Shown: in pieces, positions 26,018 through 36,066 of the stretch
Layout of the letters: each line of letters opens with the position of its first letter
How positions within the stretch are numbered: position 1 is the first letter of the stretch
NCBI RefSeq assembly: GCF_002343915.1
Contig: NZ_NETK01000001.1
Location: 2,552,001 to 2,616,000 of the forward strand
Source: Nannocystis exedens
GTDB taxonomy: Bacteria; Myxococcota_A; Polyangia; Nannocystales; Nannocystaceae
Direction of reading: 5' to 3'
DNA length: 64,000 bases
Made by a program: the position numbers and the translations under genes
Notes under the pieces: model-generated
What the model saw: only the letters and a program-made list of their open reading frames with translations
What the model was told of the DNA's origin: nothing
Database searches by the model: none

Positions 26018-26095
26018 GAGGAACCCCGAGCCTAACACGTCACCGCCGCCGCCTGACGGCCGGCGAGCGCGCGCCTCGGCCGCGCGCACGCGGGC

Positions 26096-27097
26096 TCACT
26101 TGCGCAAACGGAGCTTGCCGGTGAGGCCGGTCAGCTTGATCTCGAGGCCGCCCCTCGTGGTCTGCATGAAGACGACGTGGTTGCCGTTGGCGAAGTCGAT
26201 CGTAACCTGCTCGCCGCCGTCGGCGACGGTGACGTTGCCGGCGGGGAACGAGCCCGGCACGTCCTCCAGCGGCGACTCGCCCGGCATCGCCAGCATCTCG
26301 TTCGACGACTCCTGCACGTCGATGATGCCGTTGACGATGATGTTGTGAATCATGTCCATCATGCCCGTGATCGTCCCGCTGTTGTGGTCGTCGACCGTGA
26401 ACGGGAAGCCGACCGTGAACGGATCGGGCCCGGTGATCACGAGGTCCTTGATCACCAGCTTGACGTTGACGATGAACGGGATGTCGCACTCGAGCTGCGG
26501 CGTGTCGGCGATGTTGATGGTGGCCGCGTAGATCTTGCCCGTGCCCTCGTCGTCGAGCGAGACCTCGACCTGGCCGCCGGTCACGACCATGTTGACCGGG
26601 AACTGGCACATGGCGATGAGCTGCGACGCGGTCGCGTTGGTCGCCAGGGTGTTGAACTCGGGCGGCGCGCCGTCGGCGATGGTGAAGGTCAGCGGCGCGT
26701 CGCACACGTTGCCGACGCTGTTGCCGTCGAAGTCGAGCTGGTTCGGGTTGGCGTCGCAGCGACAGTTGTCGTCCTTGTTGGCGATCGTGTCGCCGTCCTC
26801 GTCGGCGTCGTCGGCCGGCGCGTCGCAGTCGCCCGGCATCACCCCCGTGGTCGTGCTCGTCGTCGGAGTGGTGGTCTCCGGCTCCCCCGTGGTGGTGGTC
26901 GTCGTCGTGTCGTCCGTCGTCGTCGTGGTCGTCGTCGGGTTGTCCACCGTCGTCGTCGAGGTCGTCGGGTCGGTCGACGTCGGCGTGTCCGTCGTGCCCG
27001 TCGACGTATCCGTCGCCGAGGTGTTGCCGTCGTCGCCGCACGCGGCGCCGAGCAGGATCAACGAGGAAAGCAAGGAGGTATGCAGACGGGAGAGCAT
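26096..27097 (-). CDS. Thr-rich-linker lipoprotein with thrombospondin type 3-like motif
   Basis: 333 residues. Signal peptide SLLSSLILLGAAC with Cys20. A linker of about 65 residues is almost only Thr with Ser, Asp and Pro, then DADEDGDTIANKDDNCRCDA is a thrombospondin type 3-like calcium loop. The rest (about residues 135-333) is beta-rich: LVIKDLVITGPDPFTVGFPF and GNHVVFMQTTRGGLEIKL. Thr-rich linkers probably lift the domain away from the outer membrane surface. This architecture is common among surface proteins of Nannocystaceae; function unknown. Confidence 0.75.
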   Translation of the reverse strand: MLSRLHTSLLSSLILLGAACGDDGNTSATDTSTGTTDTPTSTDPTTSTTTVDNPTTTTTTTDDTTTTTTTGEPETTTPTTSTTTGVMPGDCDAPADDADEDGDTIANKDDNCRCDANPNQLDFDGNSVGNVCDAPLTFTIADGAPPEFNTLATNATASQLIAMCQFPVNMVVTGGQVEVSLDDEGTGKIYAATINIADTPQLECDIPFIVNVKLVIKDLVITGPDPFTVGFPFTVDDHNSGTITGMMDMIHNIIVNGIIDVQESSNEMLAMPGESPLEDVPGSFPAGNVTVADGGEQVTIDFANGNHVVFMQTTRGGLEIKLTGLTGKLRLRK

Positions 27098-27830
27098 TCC
27101 TGCCTTTTATCACAAGCCCGTCGCGCGCGAAATTTCTCCAGGGTTCGCCCGGCCCGGACATGGCGCCGGAGGCCCGTTTTCCGGCCCGCGCCCTCGCCGG
27201 CCGGCGCCGGACCTCTGTTCGGGGCCCCTCGGCCTCGCCTGCGGGAGACGGCCGCCGGCGTGGATCCACGAGCATTCTCGCCGTTCGGGCGAAGGCCACG
27301 CGGCGACTGCGGCTCCGCCGGTGCGCGCGAGGGTCGACCTTCGCGGGCTCGGGCCGACCACTTGCCGCGGCGCATGTCCCTCGGCGGCCCAAGCATCGGC
27401 CGATCTCCCTGACCGCTCCCCGGCGACCGGGTCGCGCGCCCGGGGTCGTGACAGTGGGTTCCTTCGCCCGCGCGACGCCGGCCTCGCCCTTCGCCGCAGC
27501 GCGGGCCCGCCGATGAGCGCGCGACATCGACGACGACGCCGCTCGCGCCGCTCGACAGCCGCGCGTGATCGCCTCGCGCGCGACGTGTCGGACCGCGACG
27601 ACGTCGACGCCGCGGGGTGGCCTGGTTCATACGGCTGCTTACATTCGCGACGAGTCGCGAGCCCCTCGCTGGCTCGCGCGTCGACCGACCTGAAGCGCCT
27701 CGTTCGGCGCTGCGAGCGGCCTCGCGGGCGTTCTCGAAATTCGTGGTTGTCTGTCCCACTGGCCACGGCCGATGCGGTCGCCAGCAACTCGAGTAGCCAC
27801 CTCTCCTGCCGTTCGTGACAACACATGTAA
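27098..27830. other. 730-bp stretch without a supportable gene
   Basis: All frames are Arg/Pro-rich shadows without start signals. It separates the lipoprotein at 26096 and the small gene at 27904, which diverge. Confidence 0.5.
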
Positions 27831-27840
27831 TTTCGAAGCG

Positions 27841-27868
27841 TTGACGTTCGCGAAACCTGGCACATGCT
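27841..27868 (+). promoter_or_regulatory. Sigma70-type promoter of a small gene
   Basis: TTGACG at 27841-27846 matches the -35 consensus in five of six positions; CATGCT at 27863-27868, 16 bp further, is a weak -10. The region is distinctly more AT-rich than its surroundings. Confidence 0.5.
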
Positions 27869-27903
27869 TCGCTAGTCGAAGAGACAAGTAAGGAGCCCCT
27901 GTC

Positions 27904-28047
27904 ATGGACGCACTCGCTTTTATCGCCCTCTTCGGCCTCATCCTCCCCGCGGTCGCGGCCGCGACCTCCGAGGTCCGCGACCGGATCGAGAGCAACCGGC
28001 TCCACCGCGAGGTGCTGCGCACCTTCGCGGTCGCGAAGTCCGAGTGA
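27904..28047 (+). CDS. 47-residue small protein with one membrane segment
   Basis: ATG at 27904 follows a strong Shine-Dalgarno sequence AAGGAG at 8-nt spacing. The product begins MDALAFIALFGLILPAVAAA, a single hydrophobic segment, and ends in a charged helix (SEVRDRIESNRLHREVLRTF). It has a strong upstream promoter and is followed by three tandem hairpins, so it looks like a well-expressed stand-alone small gene. Its N-terminal end could be a membrane anchor or part of a signal sequence. Unknown family. Confidence 0.65.
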   Translation: MDALAFIALFGLILPAVAAATSEVRDRIESNRLHREVLRTFAVAKSE

Positions 28048-28110
28048 GGCCGAGATTTTTCAATCCGCACGGGTGACTTCGTCCCCCCCTGATCGTCCCC
28101 GTGCATCCAC

Positions 28111-28320
28111 CGACGCCCGCGAGCCGCAAGGCTCGTGGGCGTCGCCCTTTCTCGCGCACGCGGCCCGCGTCGCGGCGCCACCTTCTCCATCGTGACATTC
28201 CGACGCCCGCGGCCTCACGGCTCGCGGGCGTCGCCGTCTTGGCGCACGCCGCCCGGCTCGCGCGCCACTTTCTCCTCGTGACATGCCGACGCCCGCGGAC
28301 CTCACGGCTCGCGGGCGTCG
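28111..28320. terminator. Three tandem copies of a GC-rich hairpin element
   Basis: Copies at 28111-28144, 28201-28233 and 28287-28320, spaced 90 and 86 bp. Each has CGACGCCCGCG on the left and the complementary CGCGGGCGTCG (or CGTGGGCGTCG) on the right; the first forms a 15-bp stem closed by a GCAA tetraloop. The spacer (CTTTCTC or similar, CGCGCCAC.TTCTCC, CGTGACA) is also repeated. It lies between two convergent genes and probably ends transcription from both sides. Confidence 0.75.
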
Positions 28321-28339
28321 CCTTCTCTTCGCGCGTGCG

Positions 28340-29488
28340 TCAGCTCGCCTGGCGCGCGGCGACCTCGCGGCGGTTGTCGCCGAGCACCGTCGAGATCGTG
28401 CGATCGATCCACGCGCCCAGCGGGCTGTGGACCAGGCGATCGGCCATCCGCCGCACTTGCGGGACCTGCACCCCGCGGGCGAGCGCCTCGCCGGCCCAGA
28501 ACTTCGGCAGCATCGCCGCGGCCAGGCGCGCCCGGTAGCTCGCGGTCGCCAGCATCGACAGCCCGCGCTCGCGCTGGAAATGGCGCGTGACCACGTCGGC
28601 CGCGATGCAGCCGCTCTCGAGCGCGAAGCCGATGCCCTCGACCGTGCCCGGCGAGACCAGGCGAGCCGCCTCGCCGACCCAGACCGCGCGCGCCTCGGCG
28701 ACCGGCCCGACGCGGTTGGTGATCACCGCCGGGTGGCCCATCCACTTGCCGACCTGCTCGGCGTCGCGGAGCCCGTCGCCCCAGTGTTCGTCGAGCAGCT
28801 CCTGGAACAGCGCCTTGAGGCGACCGGCCTCGGGCGCGTTCTCGGGGATCGTCAGGCCGATGTTCACCACCTCGCCGGGCTCGGGGAACATCCACGCGTA
28901 ATAGCCGGACAGCCGGCGGTCCCACACCATGTGGGCCGTGCGCCCGTTGTAGGGCGTCCCGCGCCACCAGCCCATGATCGTGCGGATCGTCGTCTTCGGG
29001 TGCTCGTCGCGCGAGAACCGCGACGGCGAGCCGTCGGCGCACACCACCAGGTCCGCCTCGATCTCGCCGCTCTCGGCCTTGACCCCGCGGACCTGGCCAC
29101 TCGGGTCGCGCAGCAGCTCGAGCACCTTCGTGCCCTCGCGCAGCTCGGCGCCGTGCTCGGTCGCCGCGCGCACGATCCCGTGGTCGAGCTCGACGCGGGG
29201 CACCACCCACGCCTCGATGCCCGCGTGCAGGCTCTGCTCGCCGCCTTCCGGCCCGCGCACCAGCATCGTGTCGATCACCCCGTGCTGCGGCGCGAACCGC
29301 TCGCGCAGCCCGAGCTTGACCAGCACGTCGAGCGCGTGCGGCGACAGCCCGCTGCCGCACACCTTGATGCGCGGGTACTGCGACTTGTCGAGCACGAGCA
29401 CCTCGAACGCGCCGGTGCGAGCGAGCGATAGAGAACAGGCGCCTCCCGCAGGACCCGCGCCGACGACGATGACTCTTGGCTTTCGCAT
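28340..29488 (-). CDS. Geranylgeranyl-reductase-like FAD-dependent oxidoreductase
   Basis: 382 residues. The N-terminal Rossmann motif VIVVGAGPAGGACSLSLA binds FAD; LVLDKSQYPRIKVCGSGLS contains the KVCG signature of the geranylgeranyl reductase family; VVCADGSPSRF and VWVGEAARLVSPGTVEGIGF are the second and third FAD motifs (GD replaced by GE in the latter). Relatives saturate isoprenoid chains of lipids, quinones or carotenoid-type compounds; the substrate is not evident. The ATG at 29488 directly starts the fold. Monocistronic, with the triple hairpin downstream. Confidence 0.85.
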   Translation of the reverse strand: MRKPRVIVVGAGPAGGACSLSLARTGAFEVLVLDKSQYPRIKVCGSGLSPHALDVLVKLGLRERFAPQHGVIDTMLVRGPEGGEQSLHAGIEAWVVPRVELDHGIVRAATEHGAELREGTKVLELLRDPSGQVRGVKAESGEIEADLVVCADGSPSRFSRDEHPKTTIRTIMGWWRGTPYNGRTAHMVWDRRLSGYYAWMFPEPGEVVNIGLTIPENAPEAGRLKALFQELLDEHWGDGLRDAEQVGKWMGHPAVITNRVGPVAEARAVWVGEAARLVSPGTVEGIGFALESGCIAADVVTRHFQRERGLSMLATASYRARLAAAMLPKFWAGEALARGVQVPQVRRMADRLVHSPLGAWIDRTISTVLGDNRREVAARQAS

Positions 29489-29646
29489 ATGCGTGGACGC
29501 TAATCCAACGCCGCCCGGGGTGGGAGGCCGCTCGCTGCCCCGAATGCGATCGAGGTCACAACATCGACCCGACGGGGATTGTCAGATGGGGGCGACGATG
29601 TGCCGCCGCAGGCTTTCCGGCGCGTGCCCCGGGGATTGCCGCGGCC

Positions 29647-30615
29647 TCAACCCTGCGTGTCGAGGCCCAGCGTCGGGGGCCCGCCGGGCGGCGACTCGGG
29701 AGTCTCGGGGGTGACCAGGGCCTCGCGGACCCACCGGCCGACATCGCCGGGACCCACGGGTGGAAATCCGCGGCGCGCCGCGTGCAGGCGCAGGGACAGC
29801 TCCGTGAGGTCGACGAACCGCTCGGCGGGTTGCTTGGCCATGCTGCGGCGGAGCAGCTCGGGCAGCGGGCTGGGCAGCGCCGCGAGCTCGGGGTCGTCGG
29901 GCAGCGGCATGCGGCGGATGTTCTCCATCGTCGCCAGCGGCCCGGGGCCGTCGAACGGCCGGCGGCCCAGCAGCAGTTCGTGCAGCGTCACCCCGAGCGC
30001 GAACTGGTCCGAGGCCGCGGTCACGGCCTCGCCGGCGACCTGCTCGGGCGACATGTACGCGAACTTGCCCTTGACCATCCGCCCCCACGTGATGTCGCGC
30101 AGCGCCGTCGCCTTGGCGATCCCGAAGTCGGCCAGCTTGATGTCACCTGTCCGCGAGACCAGGATGTTGCCCGGGCTCACGTCGCGGTGGACGAGCCCCA
30201 GCGGCCGCCCGAGCTCGTCGGTCAGCGCGTGCACGTAGGCCAGCGCGTGCGCCACCTGCTCGGCCAGCCACAACGCCAGCGGCAGCGGCAGCGGCCTTCG
30301 GGCCAGCAGGGCCGCCAGGTCGGCGCCGTCGACGAAGTCCATGACCACGAAGTAGGCCCCGAAGTGCAGCCCGAGATCGTGCACGTGGACCAGGCCCGGG
30401 TGGCTGAAGCGCGCCCCGATCTTCGCCTCCGCGATCAGCAGGCGCTCGATCTCCGCGCGGCCGCGGTGCTCCGGGCGCAGCAGCTTGAGCGCCACCTGCT
30501 TCTCGAACCCGCTGGCCCCGTAGCGCAGCCCGAGCAGCACCTCCGCCATCCCGCCCTGGCCGATCCGGCGCACGACGCGATACGGCCCGAGGGTCGCGGG
30601 GAGCGGCTCGCTCAC
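29647..30615 (-). CDS. Serine/threonine protein kinase, short
   Basis: 322 residues from GTG, essentially a kinase domain alone. Gly-rich loop IGQGGMAEVLLG (18-29), catalytic Lys44 in VALKLL, HRDVSPGNIL (SPGN in place of KPEN, common in myxobacterial kinases), DFGIAK and YMSPEQ are all present, so it should be active. A Pro-rich tail of about 35 residues ends the protein; there is no membrane segment. It is divergent from an FHA-sigma54 activator (30704) and near a PP2C (32161), a set that could form one phospho-signalling circuit. Confidence 0.9.
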   Translation of the reverse strand: MSEPLPATLGPYRVVRRIGQGGMAEVLLGLRYGASGFEKQVALKLLRPEHRGRAEIERLLIAEAKIGARFSHPGLVHVHDLGLHFGAYFVVMDFVDGADLAALLARRPLPLPLALWLAEQVAHALAYVHALTDELGRPLGLVHRDVSPGNILVSRTGDIKLADFGIAKATALRDITWGRMVKGKFAYMSPEQVAGEAVTAASDQFALGVTLHELLLGRRPFDGPGPLATMENIRRMPLPDDPELAALPSPLPELLRRSMAKQPAERFVDLTELSLRLHAARRGFPPVGPGDVGRWVREALVTPETPESPPGGPPTLGLDTQG

Positions 30616-30691
30616 GAGGAGCCAGACTACGCGATGTCGCGCCCCCTGTCTCCTCGTCCGCCGGCCCGCTCTTTCGCGGCAAAAAGGCCGC

Positions 30692-30697
30692 TATGCT
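30692..30697 (+). promoter_or_regulatory. -10-like hexamer next to a start codon
   Basis: TATGCT lies 6 nt before the GTG at 30704; no Shine-Dalgarno sequence is possible in that gap. Confidence 0.45.
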
Positions 30698-30703
30698 GCC
30701 CCC

Positions 30704-32062
<1,359 letters not shown>

Positions 32063-32128
32063 GGACATGTCCATCTGAACATGCCTTTCCAGGCATGTCC
32101 TCCCGGGCATGCTCGATCGAACACCCGA
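32063..32128. repeat. 14-bp-period palindromic repeat array, four units plus a partial
   Basis: CATG at 32066, 32080, 32094 and 32108, then CACC at 32122, exactly 14 bp apart. It begins right after the activator stop codon and lies between convergent genes. The distal end also holds an inverted pair GCTCGATCG/CGATCGAGC. Confidence 0.87.
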
Positions 32129-32160
32129 TCGAGCGCGAGCAGCTCTCCCACCACCCATCC

Positions 32161-32922
32161 TCACCCCGTCATCGCGATCACGATCGCCGTGATGTTGTCG
32201 CGCGACCCGGCGAGGAACGCCTCGTGGACCAGCCGCTCGCACACCTCCTCGACCGGCCCGGCCCCCAGCAGCGCCGCGATCGTCTCCGGCGGCAGCGGCC
32301 CCGTCAGCCCGTCGGTGCAGAGCAGCAGACGGTCGCCGGCGCGCAGCTCGACGCGGTGCAGCTCCGGCCGCTCCTCCTCGTGCGGCCCCAGCGCCCGCGT
32401 GATCACGTTCGCGTACCCGAACTCCGCCAGCGGCGGCACCGCGACCCCGCCCTCGCGCAATTGCTCGTACAGCGAGTGATCGCGGGTCAGCTGCGCGAGC
32501 ACCGGCCCACCTGTCTCTTCGCGCAGGCGGTACACCCGGCTGTCGCCGAGGTGGGCCACGATCGCCGAGCGCCCCAGCAGCGACACCAGCGCGATCGTCG
32601 AGCCCATGTCGCGCAGCGAGCCCTGGCGGCCCTCGCAGATCCGCCGGTTCGCCAGGCGGATCGCCGCGTCGACGCGGTTTTCCGCCAGGGTCAGCGACGG
32701 GTCCAGCCCGTAAGGCCAGGTCGCCTCGGCGTCGACCGCCACGTGCTGAAAGAACTCCGCCAGCGACTCGACCGCCAGCCGGCTCGCCACCTCGCCGCCG
32801 GCGTAGCCGCCCATGCCGTCGGCCACGGCGAACACCCCCTCCACCGGGTCGAGCAGATAAGCGTCCTCGTTGTGTTTGCGGCGACCGACGAACGTGTGCG
32901 CGCTGGCGGTGAAGGCATGCAT
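32161..32922 (-). CDS. PP2C-family serine/threonine protein phosphatase
   Basis: 253 residues from the ATG at 32922. Metal-binding motifs are present: GRRKHNEDAYLL, VADGMGGYAGGEVAS, GDSRVYRL, LCTDGLTG and SRDNITAIVI, so an active manganese/magnesium phosphatase is expected. No membrane segment. The ATG follows AGGTGGAGGGC, a usable Shine-Dalgarno. Together with the kinase at 29647 and the FHA activator at 30704 it likely reverses phosphorylation in the same circuit. In-frame sequence up to 33207 is Gly/Arg-rich and was left out. Confidence 0.93.
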   Translation of the reverse strand: MHAFTASAHTFVGRRKHNEDAYLLDPVEGVFAVADGMGGYAGGEVASRLAVESLAEFFQHVAVDAEATWPYGLDPSLTLAENRVDAAIRLANRRICEGRQGSLRDMGSTIALVSLLGRSAIVAHLGDSRVYRLREETGGPVLAQLTRDHSLYEQLREGGVAVPPLAEFGYANVITRALGPHEEERPELHRVELRAGDRLLLCTDGLTGPLPPETIAALLGAGPVEEVCERLVHEAFLAGSRDNITAIVIAMTG

Positions 32923-33038
32923 GCCCTCCACCTTCCAAGCCGCGCGCCGCGGCCAACCCCGCGAAAGCCCACGCCCGCCTGGCGACCGCCCACCCCACCC
33001 GGCGTGCCCCTGTCCAGGAAGGCTGGTGACTCGCCACC

Positions 33039-33785
33039 TCAGCGCGGAGGCCGCAGCGCCAGGTCCCGCCCCAGCTTGTCGACCAGCGCCTCCGCGAGCC
33101 CCGGCACGTGCACCTCGGCCCACCCCGCCAAAAGCCCAGCGAATGCCGCCAACTCCGCCTCCACCGCCCCCAGCGCCGCGCGCAGCCGCTCCGGCGCCAC
33201 GAGACACTCGGCCGAATCCTCATAGCCGAACGCGATCGACCCCGACGCCGTCCGCGTCACTCGCAGCATCGGGTCATGCCCGCCCCACGGCTCCGGCCCG
33301 CCGTCGAGGAACGCGAGCCACTCGCGCCACTGCTCGAGCCCCGCGCAGCACTGCGGCGTCACCACCACCACCCCCTCGACGGTCACCTCGATCCCCCCGC
33401 CGACGGTCACCTGATCGAGGTCGAGGATCCGCCGCACCTCCGCCACCGCCGACGCCTCGACCTCGTCGTCGCCGGCGCGCCCGAACGACGCGATCGCCGC
33501 CATCACCGTCCCGACCTCGAGTCGATCCAGCGCACCCGTCAGGGCGATCGTGCGGAGGAATTCCCCGCGTCGATACGGGTGGATCGACGTCGACGGCGCC
33601 ACGAAGTCGGCGCGTCGTTCTTCGGTCGGCAGCGCCCCGATCCAGTGCGGCCACGGCCACGCCTCGCTCACCGCGTGCGAGCGCACCACCACCGCGTGAC
33701 ACGCGAATTCCGTCGGGCGATGGTAGGCGTTCGCGGACTTTCGGTAAAGCCGCCGCCCCGCGTGTGACGGCCGCGTCGCGAGCAC
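33039..33785 (-). CDS. Conserved hypothetical protein
   Basis: 248 residues from GTG. Soluble, no signal. Recognisable text includes SEAWPWPHWIGALPTEERRA, IHPYRRGEFLRTIALTGALD and a Trp-rich TPQCCAGLEQWREWLAFLDG with adjacent cysteines, then a Glu/Ala-rich helical end. I do not recognise the family. Its start faces that of the lipoprotein at 33815; a TAACAT hexamer on the minus strand and TATCCT on the plus strand overlap, so a compact divergent promoter is likely. A later start near residue 32 is possible. Confidence 0.55.
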   Translation of the reverse strand: MLATRPSHAGRRLYRKSANAYHRPTEFACHAVVVRSHAVSEAWPWPHWIGALPTEERRADFVAPSTSIHPYRRGEFLRTIALTGALDRLEVGTVMAAIASFGRAGDDEVEASAVAEVRRILDLDQVTVGGGIEVTVEGVVVVTPQCCAGLEQWREWLAFLDGGPEPWGGHDPMLRVTRTASGSIAFGYEDSAECLVAPERLRAALGAVEAELAAFAGLLAGWAEVHVPGLAEALVDKLGRDLALRPPR

Positions 33786-33800
33786 GCCGGCCGCCGATGT

Positions 33801-33806
33801 TATCCT
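33801..33806 (+). promoter_or_regulatory. -10-like hexamer in a divergent promoter
   Basis: TATCCT lies 8 nt before the GTG at 33815. Overlapping it on the other strand, TAACAT lies 12 nt before the divergent GTG at 33785. Confidence 0.4.
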
Positions 33807-33814
33807 CGCTCCCC

Positions 33815-34870
33815 GTGGCTCCCCCTCGCATCGTCCTCGCCGCCGCTTCCCTCGTGATCGCCTGTCACGACGCCGGGCCCGCCGGTGCGTCTGCGAGCAG
33901 CACCACCGCCGAAGCCACCACCACGACCTCGACGACCACCACCGGCCCCGTCACCACCGGCGCCCCGCTCACCACCAGCGACGGCCCCAGCACCACGACC
34001 GCCGGCGGCCTCACCACCTCGACCACCACCACCACCGGCGACGACACCACCACCGGCGGCCTCGCGCGCTGCCCCGTCGTCGCTCCGCCGGCGCAGGTCG
34101 GCATCGTCGCCGACGACCAGATCTACGAGACCTCCGGGCTGGTCGCCAGCCGCGCCCAGCCCGGCGTGTTCTGGCTGCACAACGACTCTGGCGACGGCCC
34201 GCGCTTCTTCGCCGTCGACGGCGACGGCGCGCGCCTCGGCACCTTCGAGGTCGACGGCGCGGTGGCGATCGACTGGGAGGACATGTCCTCCGGGCCAGGT
34301 CCTACCGAGGGCGAATGGCTGTACTTCGGCGACATCGGCGACAACCCCGAGGTGCGGCCCTCGATCACCGTCTACCGCGTCCCCGAGCCCGACGCCGCGG
34401 CCGCCGGCGGCGCGACCGTCAGCGTGAGCGGCGTCGAGGCGATCGAGCTGGTCTACCCGGACGAGCCGCACAACGCCGAGACGCTGATGGTCGACCCGCA
34501 GACCGGCGACCTGGTGATCGTGGCCAAGGGCGATCCGACCCGGATCTTCCGCCTCCCTGGCCCGGTCGCCGCGGGCGGCCCGTACACCCTCGAGGAGGTC
34601 GCGCCGGTCCAGTTCCCGGCCGTCGTCGCCACCGGCGGCGACATCTCGCCCGCCGGCGACTTCATCGCCGTCCGCACCTACGCCCAGGCGTTCCTGTGGC
34701 TGCGCCCGCCCGGTGCCACCATCGCCGACGCCTTCGCCGGCGCGCCATGCCCGATCGCTCTCGCCATCGAGCTCCAGGGCGAGACCCTCGCCATCGCCCC
34801 CGACGCCTCCGGCTATTATACGATGAGCGAGGGCGACGCCGTCCCGCTGTGGTGGTACGCGTTCGAATAG
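33815..34870 (+). CDS. Thr-rich-linker lipoprotein, propeller-like
   Basis: 351 residues. Signal peptide with lipobox VIAC (Cys17 from the GTG; an ATG at 33797 would add six residues). A linker of about 60 residues is nearly all Thr, Ser and Gly. The rest has repeating strands and Asp/Gly turns, such as SGLVASRAQPGVFWLHNDSG, GEWLYFGDIGDNPEVRPSI and GDLVIVAKGDPTRIFRL, suggesting a beta-propeller. No catalytic motif is visible. A two-unit 14-bp repeat inside the gene (34282-34309) encodes EDMSSGPGPTE. Confidence 0.72.
   Translation: MAPPRIVLAAASLVIACHDAGPAGASASSTTAEATTTTSTTTTGPVTTGAPLTTSDGPSTTTAGGLTTSTTTTTGDDTTTGGLARCPVVAPPAQVGIVADDQIYETSGLVASRAQPGVFWLHNDSGDGPRFFAVDGDGARLGTFEVDGAVAIDWEDMSSGPGPTEGEWLYFGDIGDNPEVRPSITVYRVPEPDAAAAGGATVSVSGVEAIELVYPDEPHNAETLMVDPQTGDLVIVAKGDPTRIFRLPGPVAAGGPYTLEEVAPVQFPAVVATGGDISPAGDFIAVRTYAQAFLWLRPPGATIADAFAGAPCPIALAIELQGETLAIAPDASGYYTMSEGDAVPLWWYAFE
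34282..34309. repeat. 14-bp repeat, two units, inside the lipoprotein gene
   Basis: CATGTCC-TCCG-GGC then CAGGTCC-TACC-GAG, in frame. Confidence 0.5.
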
Positions 34871-34873
34871 TGG

Positions 34874-34915
34874 CATGCACTATCGGACATGTCCTGACAA
34901 GCATGTCCAACTTTC
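34874..34915. repeat. 14-bp-period palindromic repeat array, three units
   Basis: CATG at 34874, 34888 and 34902, beginning a few bases after the lipoprotein stop codon and 60 bp from the broken end of the S33 hydrolase. Confidence 0.85.
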
Positions 34916-34978
34916 AGCGCGGCGGTCGCGGCGGCGGCAGGACCACCTCCGCCGGCAGCCCTGGCGTGCGGCCGCTCT

Positions 34979-35533
34979 TCAAAAATTAAAAATTGCCTGC
35001 TTCGCGGCCGGCTCGGTCCTGAGCAGATAGAACGGCATGTCGTAGCCGTTGTCCGGCGGCTCCACCCCCGACAGCACCGCCCGCGCGACGATCTGCGGGT
35101 GCAGCCGGATCACCGCCAGGCCCCACTGCGAGCCGAAGCTGCCGACGAACAGGCTGATCTTCTCGTAGCCGAGCGCGCGGCGCAGGTCGTCGACGTCGGC
35201 CACGAACTCGGCGATGTCGTAGCCCGACAGGTCCTTGTCGGGGTTGGCATGCACCGCCGCTCGGGCGCGCGCGCGCATGCTCTCGGCCGACGCCTCGACC
35301 GAGGCGGGCCGGTCCTGCGGCCACGCCTCGCGCGTGTCCGTGAGCATCTCGCCGCGCACCGAGTCCCCGCGCTGCTCGAGCACGACCAGGTCCGCGACGG
35401 CGCGCAGTTCGAGCCAGGTCCGCAGCTTGCCCCTGTCGTTGGCCGCGAACGCTCCGCGCACGCTCAGGCCCGGGCCGCCCGGCAGCCAGAACACCGGCGG
35501 CGCACCGGTCGGCTGCCGATCCCCTCGCCTCAC
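34979..35533 (-). pseudogene. S33-family alpha/beta hydrolase, truncated at both ends
   Basis: The frame starts with a GTG that overlaps the stop of the GNAT gene and at once shows the oxyanion-hole motif VFWLPGGPGLS, then VVLEQRGDSVRGE, the helix DIAEFVADVDDLRRALGY and the nucleophile elbow LFVGSFGSQWGL (Ser in SFGS). These match proline-iminopeptidase-like hydrolases. It ends abruptly in AIFNF within an AT-rich patch (34982-34996), so the catalytic Asp and His regions are missing, as is the signal peptide usual in this subgroup. A non-functional remnant is likely. Confidence 0.75.
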
Positions 35534-36066
35534 CCGCGCGTGAGCACGAAGATGCGATCGACGCAGGGCTCGCCGCGCCAGATCGTCTCGACCGCCGCCT
35601 CCTCGATCATTCCCAAGCGCCGCGCCAGCGCCAGCGAGCGCACGTTGCGGTCGTCGACGGTCGCCTGGATCCGCCGCACCCCGAGCTGCGAGAACGCGTA
35701 TTCGCAGACCGCGCGGACCGCCTCGCTGGCCAGCCCGCGGCCCTGCTGGGCCGTCATCAGCGTGTAACCGATGTCGGCGGTGGTCGGCTCGCCGGCGGTC
35801 ACGCGCAGCCCCACGTCACCGATCAATGTCCCTTCGGACAGCAGCGCCAGCGCGAACTGGTACCACACGCCCGGCACCCCCGGTCGGCTGGCGCGCAGCC
35901 CGGCGATGAACTCGCGCGCCTCGGCCTCGTCGAATTGCGTCCAGCCCTGGTAGCGCGCCACCTCCGGGTCGGCGCGGTAGGCCACGAGGGTCGGCGCGTC
36001 CTCGGCGCGGAACCGGCGGACCTGCAGGCGCGCCGTGGTGATGAAGCAATCTGTCTCTTCAGCCAT
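35530..36066 (-). CDS. GNAT N-acetyltransferase, RimJ/RimL type
   Basis: 178 residues from the ATG at 36066 (an ATG at 36072 would add two). ITTARLQVRRFRAEDAPTLV is the typical first strand and helix; IGDVGLRVTAGEPTTADIGY and QGRGLASEAVRAVCEYAF hold the acetyl-CoA-binding pyrophosphate loop; RNVRSLALARRLGM is the C-terminal helix. Family members acetylate amino groups of proteins or small molecules. The start overlaps the end of the gene at 36059 by 8 nt, so it is in an operon with it. A single 14-bp repeat-like unit lies at 35825-35841. Confidence 0.9.
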   Translation of the reverse strand: MAEETDCFITTARLQVRRFRAEDAPTLVAYRADPEVARYQGWTQFDEAEAREFIAGLRASRPGVPGVWYQFALALLSEGTLIGDVGLRVTAGEPTTADIGYTLMTAQQGRGLASEAVRAVCEYAFSQLGVRRIQATVDDRNVRSLALARRLGMIEEAAVETIWRGEPCVDRIFVLTRG

